Positions 27,202-37,736 of a stretch of 64,000 nucleotides of DNA are shown piece by piece. The notes beneath the pieces were generated by a model, which made no database searches, was not told where the DNA came from, and saw only the letters and a list, made by a program, of their open reading frames with translations. Where the stretch lies: NCBI GenBank assembly GCA_036172665.1, contig CM069872.1:26044001-26108000 (forward strand). Reading direction: 5' to 3'. Position 1 is the stretch's first letter, and each line of letters begins with the position of its first letter. Source of the stretch: Prosopocoilus inquinatus. Its lineage: Eukaryota > Arthropoda > Insecta > Coleoptera > Lucanidae. The translations under genes and the position numbers were made by a program.

Positions 27202-28616
27202 AGCAGAAGCTGGAAATAGTTTTAAACGAAACAACACGCATTAGCGTTGTTCCTGTGATGTATCTAATCGATCCTTACTTATCTATCATGTTATTTGACG
27301 TTTGGACGGACTCCAGTAACTCTGATGAGAGATACGACGTTTTCGGACGCAGCAGAAGCTGGAAATAGTTTTAAACGAGACAACACGCATTAGCGTTGTT
27401 CCTGTGATGTATCTAATCGATCCTTACTCATCTATCATGTTATTTGACGTTTCGATGGACTCCAGTAACTCTAATGTGAGAAACGAAATTTTCGGACGCA
27501 GCAGAAGCTGGAAATAGTTTTAAACGAAACAACACGCATTAGCGTTGTTCCTGTGATGTATCTAATCGATCCTTACTTATCTATCATGTTATTTGACGTT
27601 TGGATGGACTCCAGTAACCCTGACGTGAGATACGAAGTTCTCGGACGCAGCAGAAGCTGGAAATAGTTTTAAACGAAACAACACGCATTAGCGTTGTTCC
27701 TGTGATGTATCTAATCGATCCTTACTCATCTATCATGTTATTTGGCGTTTCGATGGACTCCAGTAACTCTGATGTGAGATACAAAGTTATCGGACGCAGC
27801 AGAAGCTGGAAATAGTTTTGAACGAAACAACACGTATTAGCGTTGTTCCTGTGATGTATCTAAACGATCCTTACTTATCTAACATGTTATTTGACGTTTG
27901 GATGGACTCCAGTAAGTCTGATGTGAGATACAAAGTTTTTGGACGCAGCAGGAGTTAGAAATAGTTTTAAACGAAACAACACGTATTAGCGTTGTTCCTG
28001 TGCTGTATCTAATCGATCCTTACTTATCTATCATGTTATTTGACGTTTCGATGGACTTCAGTAACTCTGATGTGAGATGCGACGTTTTCGGACGCAGCAG
28101 AAGCTGGAAATAGTTTTAAACGAAACAGCACGTATTAGCGTTCTTCCTGTGATGTATCTAATCGATCCTTACTCATCTATTATGTTATTTGACGTTTGGA
28201 CGGACTCCAGTACCTCTGATGAGAGATACAAAGTTCTCGAACGCAGTAGAAGCTGGAAATAGTTTTGAACGAAACAACACGTATTAGCGTTGTTCCTGTG
28301 ATGTATCTAAACGATCCTTACTCATCTATCATGTTATTTGGCGTTTCGATGGACTCCAGTAGCTCTGATGTGAGATACGACGTTTTTGGACGCAGCAGGA
28401 GCTGGAAATAGTTTTAAACGAAACAACACGTATTAGCGTTGTTCCTGTGCTGTATCTAATCGATCCTTACTAATCTATCATGTTATTTGGCGTTTCGATG
28501 GACTCCAGTAGCTCTGATGTGAGATACGACGTTTTCGGACGCAGCAGAAACTGGAAATAGTTTTAAACGAAACAACACGCATTAGCGTTGTTCCTGTGAT
28601 GTATCTAATCGATCCT
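27202..28616 (-). repeat. 1341-bp tandem repeat, copy 2
   Basis: Second copy, matching 25861-27275. Visible differences include TACTAATCTATC for TACTCATCTATC and a CTCGAACGC for CTCGGAAGC change. Homology ends near 28617. Confidence 0.86.
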
Positions 28617-30442
28617 TACTCATCTATCATGTTATTTGGCGTTTCGATGGACTCCAGTAGCTCTGATGTGAGATACGACGTTTTCGGACGCAGCAGAAGC
28701 TGGAAATAGCTTTAAACGAAACAACACGCATTAGCGTTGTTCCTGTGATGTATCTAATCGATCCTTACTTATCTATCATGTTATTTGACGTTTGGATGGA
28801 CTCCAGTAAGTCTGATGTGAGATACGACGTTTTTGGACGCAGCAGGAGCTGGAAATAGTTTTAAACGAAACAACACGTATTAGCGTTGTTCCTGTGCTGT
28901 ATCTAATCGATCCTTACTCATCTATCATGTTATTTGGCGTTTCGATGGACTCCAGTAGCTCTGATGTGAGATACGACGTTTTCGGACGCAGCAGAAGCTG
29001 GAAATAATTTTAAACGAAACAACACGCATTAGCGTCTTTCCTGTGATGTATCTAATCGATCCTTACTCATCTATCATGTTATTTGACGTTTGGACGGACT
29101 CCAGTAACTCTGATGTGAGATACAATGTTATCGGACGCAGCAGAAGCTGGAAATAGTTTTGAACGAAACAACACGTATTAGCGTTGTTCCTGTGATGTAT
29201 CTAAACGATCCTTACTTATCTAACATGTTATTTGACGTTTGGATGGACTCCAGTAAGTCTGATGTGAGATACAAAGTTATCGGACGCAGCAGAAGCTGGA
29301 AATAGTTTTGAACGAAACAACACGTATTAGCGTTGTTCCTGTGATGTATCTAAACGATCCTTACTTATCTAACATGTTATTTGACGTTTGGATGGACTCC
29401 AGTAAGTCTGATGTGAGTTACAAAGTTTTTGGACGCAGCAGGAGCTAGAAATAGTTTTAAACGAAACAACACGTATTAGCGTTGTTCCTGTGCTGTAACT
29501 AATCGATCCTTACTCATATATCATGTTATTTGACGTTTGGACGGACTCCAGTAACTCTGATGAGAGATACAAAGTTTTTGGACGCAGCAGGAGCTAGAAA
29601 TAGTTTTAAACGAAACAACACGTATTAGTGTTGTTCCTGTGCTGTATCTAATCGATCCTTACTTATCTATCATGTTATTTGACGTTTGGATGGACTCCAG
29701 TAAGTCTGATGTGAGATACGAAATGTTCGCACGCAGCAGCAGCTGGAAATAGTTTTAAACGAAACAACACATAGTAGCGTTGTTCCTGTGATGTAACTAA
29801 TCGATCCTTACTCATATATCATGTTATTTGACGTTTGGACGGACTCCAGTAACTCTGATGAGAGATACAAAGTTTTTGGACGCAGCAGGAGCTAGAAATA
29901 GTTTTAAACGAAACAACACGTATTAGTGTTGTTCCTGTGCTGTATCTAATCGATCCTTACTTATCTATCATGTTATTTGACGTTTCGATGGACTCCAGTA
30001 ACTCTGATGTGAGATACGACGTTTTCGGACGCAGCAGAAGCTGGAAATAGTTTTAAACGAAACAACACGTATTAGCGTTGTTCCTGTGATGTATCTAATC
30101 GATCCTTACTCATCTATCATGTTATTTGACGTTTGGACGGACTCCAGTAACTCTGATGTGAGATACAATGTTATCGGACGCAGCAGAAGCTGGAAATAGT
30201 TTTGAACGAAACAACAAGTATTAGCGTTGTTCCTGTGATGTATCTAAACGATCCTTACTTATCTAACATGTTATTTGACGTTTGGATGGACTCCAGTAAG
30301 TCTGATGTGAGATACAAAGTTATCGGACGCAGCAGAAGCTGGAAATAGTTTTGAACGAAAGGACACGTATTAGCGTTGTTCCTGTGATGTATCTAAACGA
30401 TCCTTACTTATCTAACATGTTATTTGACGTTTGGATGGACTC
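27729..30442 (-). repeat. 2794-bp offset duplication, first copy
   Basis: Aligns to 30523-33236. The offset equals 19 monomers minus 37 bp, the missing 37 bp being accounted for by the odd insert between the copies. Shared rare sites are TACTAATCTATC (28469, 31263), AATAATTTTAAACG (29003, 31797) and TATTAGTGTTG (29921, 32715). About 28.6-28.9 kb and 29.5-29.8 kb differ, as if individual monomers were replaced. Confidence 0.82.
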
Positions 30443-30522
30443 CAGTAACTCTGATGTGAGATACAACGTGTTGTTTCGTTTAAAACTATTTCCAGCTTCT
30501 GCTGCGTCCGAAAATTTCGTAT
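30427..30522 (+). repeat. Inverted 96-bp copy of the domain 2/3 junction
   Basis: This stretch is the exact reverse complement of 35043-35138 over 96 bp, crossing the switch point GTTGTATC. Its left part is also compatible with the local satellite. The distinguishing bases are AACTCTG at 30448, where neighbouring copies have AAGTCTG, and everything from 30466 to 30522, which is + orientation inside a - domain. At 30523 normal reverse satellite resumes (TCTATCATG). Relative to 149-bp periodicity the site is 37 bp short. It sits at the boundary between the two copies of a 2794-bp duplication. Confidence 0.9.
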
Positions 30523-33236
30523 TCTATCATGTTATTTGGCGTTTCGATGGACTCCAGTAACTCTGATGTGAGATACAAAGTTATCGGACGCAGCAGAAGC
30601 TGGAAATAGTTTTGAACGAAACAACACGTATTAGCGTTGTTCCTGTGATGTATCTAAACGATCCTTACTTATTTAACATGTTATTTGACGTTTGGATGGA
30701 CTCCAGTAAGTCTGATGTGAGATACAAAGTTTTTGGACGCAGCAGGAGTTAGAAATAGTTTTAAACGAAACAACACGTATTAGCGTTGTTCCTGTGCTGT
30801 ATCTAATCGATCCTTACTTATCTATCATGTTATTTGACGTTTCGATGGACTCCAGTAACTCTGATGTGAGATGCGACGTTTTCGGACGCAGCAGAAGCTG
30901 GAAATAGTTTTAAACGAAACAACACGTATTAGCGTTCTTCCTGTGATGTATCTAATCGATCCTTACTCATCTATTATGTTATTTGACGTTTGGACGGACT
31001 CCAGTACCTCTGATGAGAGATACAAAGTTCTCGGACGCAGTAGAAGCTGGAAATAGTTTTGAACGAAACAACACGTATTAGCGTTGTTCCTGTGATGTAT
31101 CTAAACGATCCTTACTCATCTATCATGTTATTTGGCGTTTCGATGGACTCCAGTAGCTCTGATGTGAGATACTTCGTTTTTGGACGCAGCAGGAGCTGGA
31201 AATAGTTTTAAACGAAACAACACGTATTAGCGTTGTTCCTGTGCTGTATCTAATCGATCCTTACTAATCTATCATGTTATTTGGCGTTTCGATGGACTCC
31301 AGTAGCTCTGATGTGAGATACGACGTTTTCGGACGCAGCAGAAGCTGGAAATAGTTTTAAACGAAACAACACGCATTAGCGTTGTTCCTGTGATGTATCT
31401 AATCGATCCTTACTTATCTATCATGTTATTTGACGTTTGGATGGACTCCAGTAAGTCTGATGTGAGATACGACGTTTTCGGACGCAGCAGAAGCTGGAAA
31501 TAGTTTTAAATGAAACAACACGCATTAGCGTTGTTCCTGTGATGTATCTAATCGATCCTTACTCATCTATCATGTTATTTGGCGTTTCGATGGACTCCAG
31601 TAGCTCTGATGTGAGATACGACGTTTTTGGACGCAGCAGGAGCTGGAAATAGTTTTAAACGAAACAACACGTATTAGCGTTGTTCCTGTGCTGTATCTAA
31701 TCGATCCTTACTCATCTATCATGTTATTTGGCGTTTCGATGGACTCCAGTAGCTCTGATGTGAGATACGACGTTTTCGGACGCAGCAGAAGCTGGAAATA
31801 ATTTTAAACGAAACAACACGCATTAGCGTCTTTCCTGTGATGTATCTAATCGATCCTTACTCATCTATCATGTTATTTGACGTTTGGACGGACTCCAGTA
31901 ACTCTGATGTGAGATACAATGTTATCGGACGCAGCAGAAGCTGGAAATAGTTTTGAACGAAACAACACGTATTAGCGTTGTTCCTGTGATGTATCTAAAC
32001 GATCCTTACTTATCTAACATGTTATTTGACGTTTGGATGGACTCCAGTAAGTCTGATGTGAGATACAAAGTTATCGGACGCAGCAGAAGCTGGAAATAGT
32101 TTTGAACGAAACAACACGTATTAGCGTTGTTCCTGTGATGTATCTAAACGATCCTTACTTATCTAACATGTTATTTGACGTTTGGATGGACTCCAGTAAG
32201 TCTGATGTGAGTTACAAAGTTTTTGGACGCAGCAGGAGCTAGAAATAGTTTTAAACGAAACAACACGTATTAGCGTTGTTCCTGTGCTGTATCTAATCGA
32301 TGCTTACTTATCTATCATGTTATTTGACGTTTCGATGGACTCCAGTAACTCTGATGTGAGATACGACGTTTTCGGACGCAGCAGAAGCTGGAAATAGTTT
32401 TAAACGAAACAACACGTATTACCGTTGTTCCTGTGATGTATCTAATCGATCCTTACTCATCTATCATGTTATTTGACGTTTGGATGGACTCCAGTAACTC
32501 TGATGTGAGATACGAAATGTTCGGACGCAGCAGCAGCTGGAAATAGTTTTAAACGAAACAACACATATTAGCGTTGTTCCTGTGATGTAACTAATCGATC
32601 CTTACTCATATATCATGTTATTTGACGTTTGGACGGACTCCAGTAACTCTGATGAGAGATACAAAGTTTTTGGACGCAGCAGGAGCTAGAAATAGTTTTA
32701 AACGAAACAACACGTATTAGTGTTGTTCCTGTGCTGTATCTAATCGATCCTTACTTATCTATCATGTTATTTGACGTTTCGATGGACTCCAGTAACTCTG
32801 ATGTGAGATACGACGTTTTCGGACGCAGCAGAAGCTGGAAATAGTTTTAAACGAAACAACACGTATTAGCGTTGTTCCTGTGATGTATCTAATCGATCCT
32901 TACTCATCTATCATGTTATTTGACGTTTGGACGGACTCCAGTAACTCTGATGTGAGATACAATGTTATCGGACGCAGCAGAAGCTGGAAATAGTTTTGAA
33001 CGAAACAACACGTATTAGCGTTGTTCCTGTGATGTATCTAAACGATCCTTACTTATCTAACATGTTATTTGACGTTTGGATGGACTCCAGTAAGTCTGAT
33101 GTGAGATACAAAGTTATCGGACGCAGCAGAAGCTGGAAATAGTTTTGAACGAAACGACACGTATTAGCGTTGTTCCTGTGATGTATCTAAACGATCCTTA
33201 CTTATCTAACATGTTATTTGACGTTTGGATGGACTC
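30523..33236 (-). repeat. 2794-bp offset duplication, second copy
   Basis: Begins exactly at TCTATCATGTTATTTGGCG, which corresponds to 27729. The beginning of this copy is the right edge of the inverted insert at 30427-30522. Confidence 0.82.
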
Positions 33237-34675
33237 CAGTAAGTCTGATGTGAGTTACAAAGTTTTTGGACGCAGCAGGAGCTAGAAATAGTTTTAAACG
33301 AAACAACACGTATTAGCGTTGTTCCTGTGCTGTATCTAATCGATCTTTACTTATCTATCATGTTATTTGACGTTTCGATGGACTCCAGTAACTCTGATGT
33401 GAGATACGACGTTTTCGGACGCAGCAGAAGCTGGAAATAGTTTTAAACGAAACAACACGTATTAGCGTTGTTCCTGTGATGTATCTAATCGATCCTTACT
33501 CATCTATCATGTTATTTGACGTTTGGATGGACTCCAGTAACTCTGATGTGAGATACGAAATGTTCGGACGCAGCAGCAGCTGGAAATAGTTTTAAACGAA
33601 ACAACACATATTAGCGTTGTTCCTGTGATGTAACTAATCGATCCTTACTCATATATCATGTTATTTGACGTTTGGACGGACTCCAGTAACTCTGATGAGA
33701 GATACAAAGTTTTTGGACGCAGCAGGAGCTAGAAATAGTTTTAAACGAAACAACACGTATTAGTGTTGTTCCTGTGCTGTATCTAATCGATCCTTACTTA
33801 TCTATCATGTTATTTGACGTTTCGATGGACTCCAGTAACTCTGATGTGAGATACGACGTTTTCGGACGCAGCAGAAGCTGGAAATAGTTTTAAACGAAAC
33901 AACACGTATTAGCGTTGTTCCTGTGATGTATCTAATCGATCCTTACTCATCTATCATGTTATTTGACGTTTGGACGGACTCCAGTAACTCTGATGTGAGA
34001 TACAATGTTATCGGACGCAGCAGAAGCTGGAAATAGTTTTGAACGAAACAACACGTATTAGCGTTGTTCCTGTGATGTATCTAAACGATCCTTACTTATC
34101 TAACATGTTATTTGACGTTTGGATGGACTCCAGTAAGTCTGATGTGAGATACAAAGTTATCGGACGCAGCAGAAGCTGGAAATAGTTTTGAACGAAACGA
34201 CACGTATTAGCGTTGTTCCTGTGATGTATCTAAACGATCCTTACTTATCTAACATGTTATTTGACGTTTGGATGGACTCCAGTAAGTCTGATGTGAGTTA
34301 CAAAGTTTTTGGACGCAGCAGGAGCTAGAAATAGTTTTAAACGAAACAACACGTATTAGCGTTGTTCCTGTGCTGTATCTAATCGATCTTTACTTATCTA
34401 TCATGTTATTTGACGTTTCGATGGACTCCAGTAACTCTGATGTGAGATACGACGTTTTCGGACGCAGCAGAAGCTGGAAATAGTTTTAAACGAAACAACA
34501 CGTATTAGCGTTGTTCCTGTGATGTATCTAATCGATCCTTACTCATCTATCATGTTATTTGACGTTTGGATGGACTCCAGTAACTCTGATGTGAGATACG
34601 AAATGTTCGGACGCAGCAGCAGCTGGAAATAGTTTTAAACGAAACAACACATATTAGCGTTGTTCCTGTGATGTA
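31840..34675 (-). repeat. 1043-bp seven-monomer higher-order repeat, about 2.7 copies
   Basis: The offset of 1043 bp (7 x 149) holds for GAACGAAACGACACG (33148, 34191) and for the ordered series AATGTTATCGG, AAAGTTATCGG, GTGAGTTACAAAG and GAAATGTTCGG. Visible differences include ACCGTTG/AGCGTTG near 32420 and GATGCTTAC/GATCTTTAC. Confidence 0.86.
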
Positions 34676-35087
34676 TCTAATCGATCCTTACTTATCTATC
34701 ATGTTATTTGACGTTTGGATGGACTCCAGTAACCCTGCCGTGAGATACGAAGTTCTCGGACGCAGCAGAAGCTGGAAATAGTTTTAAACGAAACAACACG
34801 CATTAGCGTTGTTCCTGTGATGTATCTAATCGATCCTTACTCATCTATCATGTTATTTGGCGTTTCGATGGACTCCAGTAACTCTGATGTGAGAAACGAA
34901 ATTTTCGGACGCAGCAGAAGCTGGAAATAGTTTTAAACGGAACAACACGCATTAGCGTTGTTCCTGTGATGTATCTAATCGATCCTTACTTATCTATCAT
35001 GTTATTTGACGTTTCGATGGACTCCAGTAACTATGATGTGAGATACGAAATTTTCGGACGCAGCAGAAGCTGGAAATAGTTTTAAAC

Positions 35088-35112
35088 GAAACAACACGTT
35101 GTATCTCACATC
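35088..35112. other. Orientation switch, - to + (tail-to-tail junction)
   Basis: Reverse-orientation sequence ending AACAACACGT runs directly into + sequence TGTATCTCACATCAG. In an ordinary reverse monomer ACACGT is followed by ATTAGCG. If 10200-35101 is imagined flipped, the right end would join in register (CCAAAAACGTCG to TATCTCAC), while the left end would be about 25 bp short. That is consistent with an inversion with a small loss, though later amplification has altered the interior. The junction sequence recurs on the other strand near 30465. Confidence 0.92.
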
Positions 35113-37736
35113 AGAGTTACTGGAGTCCATCCAAACGTAAAATAACATGATAGATGAGTAAGGATCGATTAGATACATCACAGGAACATCGCTAATGCGT
35201 GTTGTTTCGTTTAAAACTATTTCCAGCTTCTGCTGCGTCCGAAAACGTCGTATCTCACATCAGAGTTACTGGAGGCCATCGAAACGACAAATAACATGAT
35301 AGATGAGTAAGGATCGATTGATACATCACAGGAACATCGCTAATGCGTGTTGTTTCGTTTAAAACTATTTCCAGCTTCTGCTGCGTCCGAAAACGTCGTA
35401 TCTCACATCAGAGTTACTGGAGTCCATCGAAACGTCAAATAACATGATAGATGAGTAAGGATCGCTTAGATACATCACAGGAACAACGCTAATACGTGTT
35501 GTTTCGTTCAAAATTATTTCCAGCTACTGCTGCGTCCGAGAACTTTGTATCTCACATCAGAGTTACTGGAGTCCATCCAAACGTCAGATAACATGATAGA
35601 TGAGTAAGTATCGATTAGATACATCACAGGAACAACGCTCATACGTGTTGTTTCGTTTAAAACTATTTCCAGTTGCTGCTGCGTCCGAAAACGTCGTATC
35701 TCACATCAGACTTACTGGAGTCCATCCAAACGTCAAATAACATGTTAGATAATTAGGGATCGTTTAGATACATCACAGGAACAACGCTAATACGTGTTGT
35801 TTCCTTCAAAACTATTTCCAGCTTCTGCTGCGTCCTAGAACTTTGTATCTCACATCAGAGTTACTGGAGTCCATCGAAACGTCAAATAACATAGTAGATA
35901 AGTAAGGATCGATTAGATACATCTTAGGAACAACGCTAATACGTGTTGTTTCGTTCAAAACTATTTCCAGCTTCTGCTGCGTCCGAGAACTTTGTATCTC
36001 ACATCAGAGTTACTGGAGTCCATTCAAACATCAAATAACATGCTATATAAGTAAGGATCGATTAGATATATCACAGGAACAACGCTAATACGTATTATTT
36101 CGTTTAAAACTATTTCCAGCTCCTGCTGCGTCCAAGAACTTCTTATCTCTCTTCAGAATTACTAGAGTCCATCGAAACGTCAAATAACATGATAGATGAG
36201 TAAGGATCGATTAGATACATCACAGGAACAACGCTAATGCGTGTTGTTTCGTTTAAAACTATTTCCAGCTCCTGCTGCGTCCAAAAACTTTGTATCTCAC
36301 ATCAGAGTTACTGGAGTCCATCCAAACGTAAAATAACATAGTAGATAAGTAAGGATCGATTAGATACATCACAGGAACATCGCTAATGCGTGTTGTTTCG
36401 TTTAAAACTATTTCCAGCTTCTGCTGCGTCCAAAAACTTTGTATCTCACATCAGAGTTACTGGAGTCCATCCAAACGTAAAATAACATGATAGATGAGTA
36501 AGGATCGATTAGATACATCACAGGAACATCGCTAATGCGTGTTGTTTCGTTTAAAACTATTTCCAGCTTCTGCTGCGTCCGAAAACGTCGTATCTCACAT
36601 CAAAGTTACTGGAGGCCATCGAAACGACAAATAACATGATAGATGAGTAAGGATCGATTAGATACATCACAGGAACAACGCTAATGCATGTTGTTTCGTT
36701 TAAAACTATTTCCAGCTCCTGCTGCGTCCGATAAACTTTGTATCTCACATCAGAGTTACTGGAGTCCATCCAAACGTCAAATAACATGATAGATGAGTAA
36801 GGATCGATTAGATACATCACAGGAACAACGCTAATACGTGTTGTTTCGTTTAAAACTATTTCCAGCTCCTGCTGCGTCCAAAAACTTCGTATCTCACATC
36901 AGAATTAGTAGAGTCCATCGAAACGTCAAATAACATGATAGATGAGTAAGGATCGATTAGATACATCACAGGAACAACGCTAATGCTTGTTGTTTCGTTT
37001 AAAACTATTTCCAGCTTCTGCTGCGTCCGAAAATTTCGTATCTCACATCAGAGTTACTGGAGTCCATCGAAACGTCAAATAACATAGTAGATAAGTAAGG
37101 ATCGATTGGATACATCACAGGAACAACGATAATACGTGTTGTTTAGTTTAAAACTATTTCCAGCTCCTGCTGCGTCCAAAAACTTTGTATCTCACATCGG
37201 AGTTACTGGAGTCCATCCAAACGTAAAATAACATGATAGATGAGTAAGGATCGATTAGATACATCACAGGAACATGGCTAATGCGTGTTGCTTAGTTTAA
37301 AACTATTTCCAGCTTCTGCTGCGTCCGAAAACGTCGTATCTCACATCAGAGTTACTGGAGTCCATCGAAACGACAAATAACATGATAGATAAGTAAGGAT
37401 CGATTAGATACAGCACAGGAACAACGCTAATACGTGTTGTTTCGTTTAAAACTATTTCCAGCTCCTGCTGCGTCCAAAAACTTCGTATCTCACATCAGAA
37501 TTAGTAGAGTCCATCGAAACGTCAAATAACATGATAGATGAGTAAGGATCGATTAGATACATCACAGGAACAACGCTAATGCTTGTTGTTTCGTATAAAA
37601 CTATTTCCAGCTTCTGCTGCGTCCGAAAATTTCGTATCTCACATCAGAGTTACTGGAGTCCATCGAAACGTCAAATAACATAGTAGATAAGTAAGGATCG
37701 ATTGGATACATCACAGGAACAACGCTAATACGTGTT

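Larger units (their letters stand above)
10200..35099 (-). repeat. Satellite domain 2: about 167 monomers in reverse orientation
   Basis: The same monomer is read as its reverse complement (GATGTGAGATAC, CTGGAAATAGTTTTAAACG). Anchor-to-anchor distances are exact multiples of 149: 10201 to 11691 is 10 units, 13610 to 26871 is 89 units, 30875 to 34451 is 24 units. The one visible exception is a 37-bp net loss near 30.5 kb. Private variants include AAAGTTATCGG, GCAGTAGAAGC, TTTGCATGG and GATGTAACTAATCG, which I do not see in reverse complement in the flanking domains. No gene is present. Compensating indel pairs between anchors cannot be excluded. Confidence 0.97.

Noticed and set aside
30466..30522. 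Simple local micro-inversion of one monomer
   Set aside because: The inverted piece matches 35043-35138 across a joint not otherwise present locally, and it changes AAGTCTG to AACTCTG outside the inverted part. Copying from the distant joint explains it better than flipping in place.
26736..31056. Open frames of 61-69 codons on the + strand (26736, 28077, 30351, 30871)
   Set aside because: They are single or chimeric satellite units. Three are HOR copies at 1341 and 2794 bp and differ only by satellite substitutions. The 30351 frame is open because it crosses the inverted insert. No start context, codon bias or known domain is visible.
10190..35112. Transposon or foreign insert causing the inverted block
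   Set aside because: The interior is entirely the same satellite. There are no terminal repeats, target-site duplications or transposase-like frames at either joint.
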